DNA of 64,000 bases. Source: JANWXD01 sp037446115. Its GTDB lineage: Bacteria; Acidobacteriota; Terriglobia; Bryobacterales; Bryobacteraceae. The stretch spans positions 52,677-116,676 of the forward strand of contig JBBIJF010000013.1 in the NCBI GenBank assembly GCA_037446115.1, read 5' to 3'. The notes under the pieces were generated by a model that saw only the letters and a list, made by a program, of their open reading frames with translations, was not told where the DNA came from and searched no databases. Positions within the stretch are counted from its first letter, which is position 1, and the number at the start of each line of letters is the position of its first letter. Position numbers and translations under genes: made by a program. Of the stretch, positions 49,722-58,281 are shown piece after piece.

Positions 49722-50654
49722 GTGACGCCGGCCATACAGACCTACGAGCTGACCAAGGTCTACCGCACGCGGTGGGGGCGGCGCAGCATTCGCGCCGTGG
49801 ACGGGATTTCCCTGCGAGTGGAGCGCGGCACCAGCTTCGGCCTGCTCGGTCCCAACGGCGCCGGCAAGACGACGTTCGTGAAGTTGCTGCTCTCGGTGGT
49901 GCATCCGACCGCGGGGCGGGCCGAGGTTTTCGGGCGCGACGTCCGCATGCCGGAAGCGCGCCGGCCGGTGGGCTACCTGCCGGAAAACCACCGCTTCCCC
50001 GGCTATCTGACGGGGGCCGGAATGCTGGATTTTTTCGGTGCCCTCTCCGGCATGGATGCACGGGACCGCAAGCGCCGGATCCCGGAATTGTTGGAACTGG
50101 TGGGCCTCTCGCAGTGGGGCGACGTACGGCTCAAGAAGTACTCCAAGGGAATGTTGCAGCGGCTGGGGCTCGCACAGGCGCTGTTCCACAAGCCGGAGTT
50201 GCTGATTCTCGACGAGCCGACCGATGGCGTGGATCCGGTGGGCCGCATCCAGATCCGCGAGATCCTGCGTGCGCTCGAAGAAAAGGGCGTGACCATCTTC
50301 CTGAATTCGCACATGCTGTCGGAAGTGGAGCTCTTCTGCCGGGAGGTGGCGATTCTGCATCGGGGCAGAGTGGCGCTGACCGGGCAAGTCAAAGAGCTCA
50401 CGGCGGGCAGCGGGTACAGGCTGACCGCGGCGGCGGCTCCGGAGCGGCTGGTGGGAGAGCTGCAGGCCAAGGCAGTCTCCTTCGCGGCTTCCAACGGACA
50501 TTTTGAGTTCCAGTTTGCGGATCGCCAGACGCTGAATGAAGCCGTGGACCGGCTGCGAGCCGAGCGCTGCGAAATCGAATCCATTGTACGGAGCACGAGC
50601 ACGCTCGAGCAGATCTTCGTCCGGACGATTCAGGAGCAGGCGGAGGGGTTGTGA
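49722..50654 (+). CDS. ABC transporter ATP-binding protein (DrrA/NatA type)
   Basis: 310 residues. Walker A GPNGAGKTT near 43-51, signature YSKGMLQRLGL near 141-151 (the YSKGM variant common in ABC-2 exporters), Walker B LLILDEPTDGVDP near 161-173 and switch His in NSHMLSEVE near 195. A C-terminal domain of about 90 residues follows, as in DrrA-type subunits. It energises the permease encoded next (GTGA overlap). The start GTG 49722 is preceded by a GATAAT -10-like element 17 bases upstream. The cargo could be a lipid, polymer or drug. Confidence 0.92.
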   Translation: MTPAIQTYELTKVYRTRWGRRSIRAVDGISLRVERGTSFGLLGPNGAGKTTFVKLLLSVVHPTAGRAEVFGRDVRMPEARRPVGYLPENHRFPGYLTGAGMLDFFGALSGMDARDRKRRIPELLELVGLSQWGDVRLKKYSKGMLQRLGLAQALFHKPELLILDEPTDGVDPVGRIQIREILRALEEKGVTIFLNSHMLSEVELFCREVAILHRGRVALTGQVKELTAGSGYRLTAAAAPERLVGELQAKAVSFAASNGHFEFQFADRQTLNEAVDRLRAERCEIESIVRSTSTLEQIFVRTIQEQAEGL

Positions 50655-51493
50655 CGGCACGTCAAGCCGGCCTGGTAACTGCGGCCCTGGTGCGGGACAC
50701 GTTCCGCGAGGCGCTGGCGCGCAAGATTTTTCTGGGTTTTTACGGGCTTTCCACGCTGTTCATCCTGTTTTTCCTGTTCTTGCTGAAGATTGACGTCGTC
50801 GAGGGTGCGCGCGCCACCGTGACCCTGTTTGGCCAGTCGAGCGGCCGCCTGCGCGACGTGGAAGAGCTTGTCCGAGGCTTCCATGCGGCAGTAGCGACGT
50901 TTCTTTACACGTGGGGCATGGCGCTCGCCGTCTTCGCTTCGGCCGGTTTGATTCCGACCGTGCTCGAGGCGGGCCGCATCGAGCTTCTGGTCTCCAAGCC
51001 CGTGCGACGGGCCCACATTCTCCTCGGCCGGTATCTGGGAAACCTGCTGGTTGTCGCGCTGAACGTTTGCTACCTGGTGCTGGGGGTCTGGTTGATCTTC
51101 GGCTGGAAAACGGGAGTATGGCGAGCGGACTTCCTGCTGGCGATCCTGACGACGGTGTTTATCTTTGCGGTGCTGCTGAGCGTCAGTGTGCTGGCGGGCG
51201 TGTTGTTTGAAAGCGCGCCGGTCACCGTGATGATCGTCTTCGGCATGATGCTGGTGAGCCCGATTTTGGCGCAGACCCGCCTCATGGACCGGCTGCTTTC
51301 CTCCGAGTGGAGCCGGACTCTGTGGAAGGCGCTCTATTACGTGTTCCCCAAGGTGTTCGACATCGGGCGCATGACACTGGACCTTGTGTACGGGCGTCCG
51401 GCAGGCAGCCTGATGCCGGTGTGGACCTCGGGGCTGTTCGCCCTGGTGACGCTGGGAGCCGGACTGTGGCTGTTCACACGACGAGATTACTGA
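50651..51493 (+). CDS. ABC-2 type permease
   Basis: 280 residues with six hydrophobic helices (first near 26-47, then about 85-110, 133-155, 165-190, 190-205 and 250-275), the usual ABC-2 membrane subunit. It starts at GTG 50651 overlapping the ATPase stop by four bases, so the two form one exporter. The large loop after helix 1 (RATVTLFGQSSGRLRDVEELVRG) would be outside the membrane. The substrate is unknown. Confidence 0.88.
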   Translation: MTARQAGLVTAALVRDTFREALARKIFLGFYGLSTLFILFFLFLLKIDVVEGARATVTLFGQSSGRLRDVEELVRGFHAAVATFLYTWGMALAVFASAGLIPTVLEAGRIELLVSKPVRRAHILLGRYLGNLLVVALNVCYLVLGVWLIFGWKTGVWRADFLLAILTTVFIFAVLLSVSVLAGVLFESAPVTVMIVFGMMLVSPILAQTRLMDRLLSSEWSRTLWKALYYVFPKVFDIGRMTLDLVYGRPAGSLMPVWTSGLFALVTLGAGLWLFTRRDY

Positions 51494-52401
51494 ACGGCGC
51501 CGGGGCCGGAGCGTTGCTGATCGCGGCTCTGGCGTGCGGTCCGCGACGCGAGGCGGGGGTGAGCGTTCACCCGGCGCTGGCTCCCTTGATTCCCGATGAT
51601 ACGGTGGCGGTGGCCGTCCTCCGCGTGGAAGAGCTCAAGAGCAGCGATGTGTACCGGAAATGGATTGCGCCGCGCATTCTGGGGCGGCTGGAGCGGCAGG
51701 CGGCTGAAATGGGTTTCGATCCGCGAACAGATCTTCTCGAGGCGGTGGTTGCGTCGAACGGGAAGGATGTCCTCGTGCTGGCGCGAGGGCGGTTCGCACC
51801 GGAGAGAATCGGCCCGCAGCTGGAACGCTCCGGGGCGCGGCGATCCGTCTACAAGAACTTTACCCTGTACGGCGATTCGGAGGCGGCGCTGCTATTCCTG
51901 AACCGCGCGGTTGCGGCGGCGGGCCCGCCCGGCGTGCTCCGTTCCGTTGTTGACCGCCCGCCGAGGAACAGGCTGCCGGCGCGGCTGTTGGAGAAGATGA
52001 AAGCGGTGCCGGCGGCTTCCCAGATCTGGGCCGTCGCGCTGGGTCCGAACCCCTTCGGGAACGCCGCGGCGCCGTGGCAGGGGAACGCCGCCGGGCTCGC
52101 ACGGCTGCTGGAGTCGGTGGAGAGCGTCTGGGCCGGCGCGGACCTCCGCTCCGGGCTGGACATGACGGTGGAATGGACCTGCCGCACCAAGAACGACGCC
52201 AAGCTGCTGCACGACTCCCTCCGCGGATTGATCGGCATGGGCCGGCTGAGCACGCCGGACAATGAACGGGATCTGCTGCGCTTTTACGACGCCATCGAGG
52301 TATCGCAGCAGGAGGCTGTGGTGCGAGTACACACGTCCCTTTCCCCGGAGTTAGTGAACAAATTCCTGAGCCGCATGGAGCGGCATTCCCCGGAACGATA
52401 G
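51466..52401 (+). CDS. Putative lipoprotein of unknown function
   Basis: 311 residues from GTG 51466, overlapping the permease gene by 28 bases. The N-terminus (LLNGAGAGALLIAALAC) looks like a lipoprotein signal with Cys near 24, although the box ALAC is not ideal. The rest has no family I recognise; it resembles the DUF3352-like 'helix and strand repeat' proteins with LIPDDTVAVAVLRVEELKSSDVYRKW near 44 and a later FYDAIEVSQQEAVVRVHTSLSPELVNKFL. It is probably co-expressed with the ABC exporter and could be its periplasmic partner, but this is only positional. Confidence 0.65.
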   Translation: MAVHTTRLLNGAGAGALLIAALACGPRREAGVSVHPALAPLIPDDTVAVAVLRVEELKSSDVYRKWIAPRILGRLERQAAEMGFDPRTDLLEAVVASNGKDVLVLARGRFAPERIGPQLERSGARRSVYKNFTLYGDSEAALLFLNRAVAAAGPPGVLRSVVDRPPRNRLPARLLEKMKAVPAASQIWAVALGPNPFGNAAAPWQGNAAGLARLLESVESVWAGADLRSGLDMTVEWTCRTKNDAKLLHDSLRGLIGMGRLSTPDNERDLLRFYDAIEVSQQEAVVRVHTSLSPELVNKFLSRMERHSPER

Positions 52402-52406
52402 CGGCG

Positions 52407-53651
52407 ATGCACGTGATCGTGGCGGGCGGCGGCGTCATCGGCCTTTCGTGCGCCTATTACCTGGCGCGCGAGGGCGCCCGCGTCACGCTTTTGGAACGCA
52501 ACCAGATCGGCGACGGGGCGACATTCGGCAATGCCGGCGTGATTGCACCGGGCCACACCCCCATCACCAAGCCCGGCCGGCTCCGGCAAGCGGTCCGCTC
52601 GATGCTGCAGCCGCTGAGCCCGTTCTATGTCCCCCCACGCCTGAATCTTTCGCTGTTCCGCTGGCTGGTGACGTTCGCCCGTCATTGTACGGAGCAGCAT
52701 GTCGGATCCGCGATGCAGACGCTCGGCCCCATGGGTCAGGCGAGCTTACGGCTGTTTGACGAGTTGATGGCGGAGGAGAGGCTCGATTGCGGCTACCGGC
52801 GCGCGGGGTACTACGAGGTGTGTCTGAGCGAGAGCGGACTGGAGGCCGTGCGCGCTGAAGCGGAACTCATCGAACGTTACGGCTTCCACACCCAGCCGCT
52901 GACGGGTACAGAACTCCGCGCAAGAGAACCCCGGCTTAGCGAGCGCATCCTCGGAGGGGTCTTCTACCCCGAGGCAGCCACGGTGAACCCGCACCGCTTT
53001 GCAACGGAACTGGGCGAACGGGCGCAACGGCTGGGTGCGGCGTTATGCACAGGCAAAGACGTCGCGGAGATCACCGTCCGAGCGGGACGGGTGCGTGGGG
53101 TAAAGCTGCGGAACGGGGACCACCTCGAAGCAGATACGGTAGTGCTCGCCACAGGCGCCTACACGGCGCCGCTTGTCCGGCGGCTCGCCCTGCAACTTCC
53201 TCTGGAGCCGGCCAAGGGCTACCACCGGGACGTGAGAACGGAAGCACCCGTCCCCCTGCTGCGGGAAGCCTGCGTGCTGGCTGAGCGGCTCGTTTTTTGC
53301 ACGCCCATGGGCTCCTTCACGCGGTTTGCCGGGACACTGGAGTTTTCGGGAGTGAATCACCACATCCGGCGGCCGCGCCTCGAGCAGCTCACGCGGGCTG
53401 CGCAAGAGTACTTTACGGAGCTGCCGCAGTTGGAGATCGTATCCGAGTGGTGCGGCCTGCGGCCGTGCTTGCCGGACGGACTCCCCGCGGTGGGCGCCGT
53501 CGAGCGACTCCCAGGGCTTTACATTGCCACCGGGCACGCTATGGCGGGACTCACTCTTGGTCCGGTGACGGGCAAGCTCATCGCAGAGCTGGTCCTGAGA
53601 GGGACCACTTCGCTGGACATCGGAGCCTTGCGGCCGGAGAGGTTTTGCTGA
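52407..53651 (+). CDS. D-amino-acid dehydrogenase-like FAD oxidoreductase (DadA type)
   Basis: 414 residues. FAD-binding loop VAGGGVIGLSCAYYLAREGARVTLLE opens the protein. The DadA-like features NAGVIAPGHTPITKPG near 43 and LPDGLPAVGAVERLPGLYIATGHAMAGLTLGPVTGK near 350-385 follow. Family members oxidise D-amino acids, or proline and hydroxyproline derivatives, passing electrons to the quinone pool. The start ATG 52407 is 5 bases from the upstream stop. With pruA elsewhere in the window, a proline/hydroxyproline link is conceivable, but the substrate is unproven. Confidence 0.85.
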   Translation: MHVIVAGGGVIGLSCAYYLAREGARVTLLERNQIGDGATFGNAGVIAPGHTPITKPGRLRQAVRSMLQPLSPFYVPPRLNLSLFRWLVTFARHCTEQHVGSAMQTLGPMGQASLRLFDELMAEERLDCGYRRAGYYEVCLSESGLEAVRAEAELIERYGFHTQPLTGTELRAREPRLSERILGGVFYPEAATVNPHRFATELGERAQRLGAALCTGKDVAEITVRAGRVRGVKLRNGDHLEADTVVLATGAYTAPLVRRLALQLPLEPAKGYHRDVRTEAPVPLLREACVLAERLVFCTPMGSFTRFAGTLEFSGVNHHIRRPRLEQLTRAAQEYFTELPQLEIVSEWCGLRPCLPDGLPAVGAVERLPGLYIATGHAMAGLTLGPVTGKLIAELVLRGTTSLDIGALRPERFC

Positions 53652-53767
53652 CCGGGCAGCGGCAGAACCTGGAGCGCCCGGAACGGCGGCCGCACCAGTG
53701 CAATGTCTCCGCGGGCGGGGAGTGCATCGGCCTCCGCAAGTTCCTCGCGTTGTTTCCGAAGAGGGTG

Positions 53768-53773
53768 TAGAAT
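53768..53773 (+). promoter_or_regulatory. -10-like hexamer for the 53834 gene
   Basis: GTGTAGAAT (TAGAAT at 53768-53773), 60 bases before ATG 53834, whose ribosome site is GGAAGGAGG. Confidence 0.4.
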
Positions 53774-53833
53774 CCCTTGAAAGCGCGGCGGCCTTGCGCG
53801 GCGAGCAGGGCGCAGACCCGGGAAGGAGGAGTG

Positions 53834-55879
53834 ATGCGGAGACGAGGGCTGACATGCCACCTTCGTGGCTCAGTGGTGCTGGTATGTTCCATCTGCTCGA
53901 GCGCGGCGGAGCTTTACCTTCCGGAAACCATTCCTGCACCGAACAACAACATGGTGCTTGTACGCCTGTTGGAGATCGGACGTGCGAATCCTCTTTCGGA
54001 GGGCGAACGCCGCGGCCTGCTGGAGGTTGCACCCACCAAGGACCATCGTTTCGTTGCAGCACTGAAAAGTATCGAGCAGGCGGGCGCCAACCGTTTCTTC
54101 GTGTACGAATTTCTGCTCTGGCCCGCGGGTAACACGCAAGAGGTCTACCAGGCCCGTTACAGCGTCTCTTCGACGGGAACTTTCGAGGATTTCAACAAGG
54201 AGGTCCCGTTCCGCGTTCGGGCGGGCTCCGGCGAAAGCGAAGGCACAATGACGCTTCCGGTGCACCCTGTGAATCCGGCGGCCTCTTGCACAGTCGTACG
54301 GCCACCCTCGGAGACCGCGCCCCTGGCAGTGGCTCTCACTGGGGAAACCACATACACGCTCGAACTCGAATGCGGCACGGTGGGGTTCTTGCCCCGGATT
54401 GTCGAAATTCGGGATCCGGAAGTGGCGAATCGGTCGTGGTGGAAGTCCGTGCGTTGGGAGTCCCGCTATGGCGGAGCTGCGGCCCCCGGCCAGATTCGCT
54501 CGCGACGTTTTGCCCTGATGACGCTGCACCTGGAGCCGCACACGCTTTCCGCCATCGGAGCGCGGTTGCTGCGATTTACCGGCCGCGGTGCGACCGACGA
54601 CCGCATCAGCGTGGATTTCACCTACGCGATGCGGCCCGGCGGGATGGATGTGCCCGTGAAGCTGGAGCTCCCTGTCGCTTTCGTGCCTTCCCTGAGCGTG
54701 ATGGCGGGATTCCTGGGTTCCGGACTCGCCGCGGGGTGGCTCGGAGCCATGCTGCTCGGCACTCTTACGGGATCCCGGCTGGAGCCGCGGCGCGTTCTTA
54801 CCTCACTGATGCTCGGGCTGATTGTGGCGGTTCTTGCCCTCGTAGCTGGGGTACTGGCTTACGGCCTGAATTGCCGCCTCCAGGTTTTCGGATTCGACCT
54901 AAACCCCTTCGACATGTTGGTGCAACTGCTTACCGGCGCCGCCGCAAGTGTGTTGTGCGTCCTTTACGCCGACCAGCTCAAGAAGTTTCTGGACTCCTTA
55001 CTGGACAAGATCAAGGGAGGCGTCAGGGCGACTCCGTCTGTGTGTGTGTACCTGGCCATCGCCTGGGGCGCTTTCGCAGCCGAGCCGGGTCTGGAGCTGG
55101 TCGGCCTGGCTGGCTGTCCCGACGGGCAGGTGGTCGGCTTAGGACGGAACGGAGCTGTTGTGCGCTTTACGAAGGGCCAAAGCGATGCCCGCCCGGCAGG
55201 GAAGCTGGATGCAACCTACAACCCCACGGAAATCGCTTGCGCCGCCATTCAAGGGCGAACGACGGCGCTAGTGACGGCTTCCGCCCTGAAAAATGTGCGC
55301 GTAGTGGCTGTGGACGTGGGGACCGGGAGCTGGACAGAGCTCGGATCGGCTCGCGGCACGAGCGCCGGAGTGGCCTACGACTCAAGAACCAATTCTGTGT
55401 TTTTCTCCTCGCCGGTGGATCAGGCCATTTACCGGTTCGAGGTCATGGGCGGGGGGCGGCGACCGGCTCAGGGGTGGACGTCAATCTACGGCGGTTCCGT
55501 CTCCCTGGGCCCTGTGACTGTAGACGCCCGGCGCCGGAGGCTGCTCGCCTCAGATGCGTTCTCCGGCGTGCTGTACTCCGTAGATCTTGAAACTCGGAGG
55601 CAGTCACGGTTTGCGGAGGGGTTCGGGGTGATCAACTCGCTGTCGGTGGATGAGCCGCGCGAGATCCTGTATGTGGCCGACAGCGGCAAGCGCTGTGTCT
55701 GGTCGCTCTCTCTCCGCGATGCGGCGCCGAAGCCGCTCTTGTTTGTACGGGACGCAGATTTTCAAGGCCTCACGGGCGTGGCGGCGGATGCCGAAGGTCA
55801 GGTGTGGGTCAGCGTGATCACGAAGCGGGAGGTGAGACTCTACGACCGAGCCCGCCGGCTTCTGAGGCGGTTCAGATAA
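53834..55879 (+). CDS. Membrane protein with C-terminal beta-propeller (chimeric)
   Basis: 681 residues from ATG 53834 (ribosome site GGAAGGAGG). Order: signal peptide (about 1-27), an extracytoplasmic domain of about 250 residues with no recognised family, three membrane helices (about 286-310, 321-345 and 359-380), a short basic loop, a fourth helix resembling a second signal peptide (about 402-416, AIAWGAFAAEPG), then a six-bladed NHL/SMP-30-like propeller (about 417-681; GVAYDSRTNSVFFSSP, SLSVDEPREILYVADSG). An 11-base TG run lies just before the fourth helix. It may be a natural fusion of two secreted proteins. Function unknown; it may sense or bind external ligands. Confidence 0.7.
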   Translation: MRRRGLTCHLRGSVVLVCSICSSAAELYLPETIPAPNNNMVLVRLLEIGRANPLSEGERRGLLEVAPTKDHRFVAALKSIEQAGANRFFVYEFLLWPAGNTQEVYQARYSVSSTGTFEDFNKEVPFRVRAGSGESEGTMTLPVHPVNPAASCTVVRPPSETAPLAVALTGETTYTLELECGTVGFLPRIVEIRDPEVANRSWWKSVRWESRYGGAAAPGQIRSRRFALMTLHLEPHTLSAIGARLLRFTGRGATDDRISVDFTYAMRPGGMDVPVKLELPVAFVPSLSVMAGFLGSGLAAGWLGAMLLGTLTGSRLEPRRVLTSLMLGLIVAVLALVAGVLAYGLNCRLQVFGFDLNPFDMLVQLLTGAAASVLCVLYADQLKKFLDSLLDKIKGGVRATPSVCVYLAIAWGAFAAEPGLELVGLAGCPDGQVVGLGRNGAVVRFTKGQSDARPAGKLDATYNPTEIACAAIQGRTTALVTASALKNVRVVAVDVGTGSWTELGSARGTSAGVAYDSRTNSVFFSSPVDQAIYRFEVMGGGRRPAQGWTSIYGGSVSLGPVTVDARRRRLLASDAFSGVLYSVDLETRRQSRFAEGFGVINSLSVDEPREILYVADSGKRCVWSLSLRDAAPKPLLFVRDADFQGLTGVAADAEGQVWVSVITKREVRLYDRARRLLRRFR

Positions 55880-55932
55880 AGAGCAGGCTTGGGAGCGGCA
55901 TGCACCCCAACGGGAGAAAGGAAGGTGTTCGC

Positions 55933-58281
55933 ATGCGCCTGGTTGCGGCACTCTGGCTGGCGGCCGCGTGGACGGCTGCGCAGGTACCGGATCGCACGCC
56001 TTTGGCCGGCGAGTGGGGCTACCGGCCGGACGACGGTGCGAGAGTGGCCCTCAATCCGCCTTCGCTGTGTTGGGTCCACGAAGCCGATGCGGCCGGCTAC
56101 GACCTCCAGTGGGCTTCCGATCCGGAGTTTCGCCAGCCCGAGGGCGTGGAGGCATTACCCTGGAGCGCCTACACACACAACCAACCCCTGAAGCCGGGGC
56201 GCTGGTGGTGGCGATACCGGATCCATCGCAAGGATGGAAGCCGCTCCTCCTGGAGCCGCGCCCGGATGTTCCGCATAACCGCAGATGCAGTCGTCTTCCC
56301 GCAGCCTTCCATGGACGAGCTGCGGCACAGGATTCCGCGCAGACATCCCCGACTTTTCGTGCGGGAAGACGACCTTCCGCGGCTGCGCGACTGGGCCCGG
56401 GGGGACGGAAGGGAACGGTTTTCCAAGATCCTGGCCCGGGCTGAGGATCTGACTGCAGCGGAGCCGACTCCGGAGCCGGCTGTGAAGGCGAGCGCGAGCG
56501 ACCCGGCGACGCGCCAGTACTGGTGGTCCAACCGCGTGCAAACGATCCGCGCGCTTCAAGAGGCGGAGATTCTCAGCTTCGCGTGGCTGTTGACCGGCGA
56601 TGCGCGCTACGGCGACGCCGCACGGCGCTTCACCTTGCGCCTTGCCGCCTGGGATCCCGACGGGCCCACGAGTTTCAAACTGAATTGCGAAGCTGCCAAG
56701 CCGATGCTGCACCGACTGGCGCGCGCGTACGACTGGGCCTGGCCGCTCTTTAGCGAGGAGGAACGGGCCCGGATCCGGCGCGTGCTTTTACGCCGGGCAC
56801 TCGATGCCTGGAACAGCGGGGAAGTCCGGCAGGGAGCGGGCCACCTGAACCAGCCTTACAACAGCCACGGCAACCGGACCTGGCACAAGCTGGCCGAGAA
56901 CGCGATCGCGACGTTCGGGGAGACGCCTGAGTCCGAAAAGTTCCTCGCCTATGCGGTAACCAAGTTCTTCGCCGCGTACCCTGTGTGGTCCGACGATGAC
57001 GGGGGCTGGCACGAAGGCCTTTCCTATTTTGCCGGTTACATGTCGAAGGCTTCCTGGTGGATGGAGGTCGCGCAGACGGCGCTCGGAATTGACGGCTTTA
57101 AGAAACCCTTTTTCCGGAATTTCGGGGACTATGCGCTGTATTCGGCACCGCCGGGGAGTCCCGACATGGGATTCGGGGATCTGTCACACCGCCCTCCGGG
57201 CGCAGGGTGGTCATTCATGCATTACTTTGTGCGCCGCACGGGGAACCCTTACTGGGCCTGGTGGCTCGAGGCCTGGAAGATCCCAGCTGAGACCGGCGAG
57301 CCGGTGCTCGATTTTTTATGGAGCTCGGCGCCTCCCGTTCCGGTACGGGTGCCGGGCGAACTGCCCCCTTCGCGAGTGTTCCGGGGAACCGGCGTAGCGG
57401 TGCTCAACACGACGCTGGCGGACAGCCGGGATAACGTGCAGGTCCGTTTCAAGTCGAGCCCGATGGGCACCTGGAGCCACGGGCTCGATCCGCACAACTC
57501 GTTCACGCTCAACGCATTCGGAGAGCGCCTTCTGGTGAACTGCGTGTACCGGGATCTTTACGGCTCTCCGTTTCACCGGGGCTGGGTGTGGAGCACGCGC
57601 GCGCACAACGCGGTTCTGGTGAACGGCTCAGGGCAAAAGGCGCGCTCGGCGGAGCCGGGCGGCCGGATCGTGCACTTCCAGCTCGAAGATGGCTTTGACT
57701 ACGTGGCAGGTGACGCGACGGAATCCTATGAAGGCCGCTTACGCCGCGCAGTCCGCCACGTCTTCTTTGTGAAGCCGGATGTGATCATTCTGGCGGACGG
57801 GCTGGAGGCTCCGGAGCCGGCGGTTTTCCAGTGGATGCTCCATGCGCTCGAACCCTTCCGTGTGGATTCCACGCACCTGCACGTCCGGCGCGCCTCGGCG
57901 GGAGTCCGCATTGACTACCTCAGTGAGACGCCTCTGGTAATCCGCCAGTGGACCGGCTACGAACCCGAGCCGGACCACGAATACCTGCGGTCGGTGGGCA
58001 GTCCCGCAATCCCGCCGCAGTGGCACGCGGAGGCCGCCACGCGCGAACCGGTCCGGCGCACGCTCACATTCACCGTGCTGCGCGTCCACCGGGGAGAGCA
58101 AGCTCCCTCCGCCGATCCCGTGATCGTGCGGAACCAACCCGGGGCGCGCCTGCGCGTTATGAGCGCGGAGGGTGCTGAACTCGAGCTCGATTTTCGCCCC
58201 TCGGGCCGGCGCGAGCTCGCCGTCATCCGCAAAAGCGGAAAAAGCTGGCGGGTCGTCGAATCAGCCTCTATTCATAGGTGA
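55933..58281 (+). CDS. Secreted heparinase II/III-like polysaccharide lyase
   Basis: 782 residues from ATG 55933 (ribosome site GGAAGG; an earlier frame start lies inside the previous gene). Signal peptide (about 1-17), then an N-terminal DUF4962-like domain (about 20-130: PPSLCWVHEADAAGYDLQWA), an alpha/alpha toroid (about 140-480, with NCEAAKPMLHRLARAYDWAWPLF, HGNRTWHKLAENAI and DDGGWHEGLSYFAGY), and a heparinase II/III C-terminal beta-sandwich (about 520-770, with STRAHNAVLVNGSGQ). Homologues cleave uronic-acid-containing polysaccharides. The C-terminal end overlaps the convergent S9 gene by 14 bases. Confidence 0.88.
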   Translation: MRLVAALWLAAAWTAAQVPDRTPLAGEWGYRPDDGARVALNPPSLCWVHEADAAGYDLQWASDPEFRQPEGVEALPWSAYTHNQPLKPGRWWWRYRIHRKDGSRSSWSRARMFRITADAVVFPQPSMDELRHRIPRRHPRLFVREDDLPRLRDWARGDGRERFSKILARAEDLTAAEPTPEPAVKASASDPATRQYWWSNRVQTIRALQEAEILSFAWLLTGDARYGDAARRFTLRLAAWDPDGPTSFKLNCEAAKPMLHRLARAYDWAWPLFSEEERARIRRVLLRRALDAWNSGEVRQGAGHLNQPYNSHGNRTWHKLAENAIATFGETPESEKFLAYAVTKFFAAYPVWSDDDGGWHEGLSYFAGYMSKASWWMEVAQTALGIDGFKKPFFRNFGDYALYSAPPGSPDMGFGDLSHRPPGAGWSFMHYFVRRTGNPYWAWWLEAWKIPAETGEPVLDFLWSSAPPVPVRVPGELPPSRVFRGTGVAVLNTTLADSRDNVQVRFKSSPMGTWSHGLDPHNSFTLNAFGERLLVNCVYRDLYGSPFHRGWVWSTRAHNAVLVNGSGQKARSAEPGGRIVHFQLEDGFDYVAGDATESYEGRLRRAVRHVFFVKPDVIILADGLEAPEPAVFQWMLHALEPFRVDSTHLHVRRASAGVRIDYLSETPLVIRQWTGYEPEPDHEYLRSVGSPAIPPQWHAEAATREPVRRTLTFTVLRVHRGEQAPSADPVIVRNQPGARLRVMSAEGAELELDFRPSGRRELAVIRKSGKSWRVVESASIHR

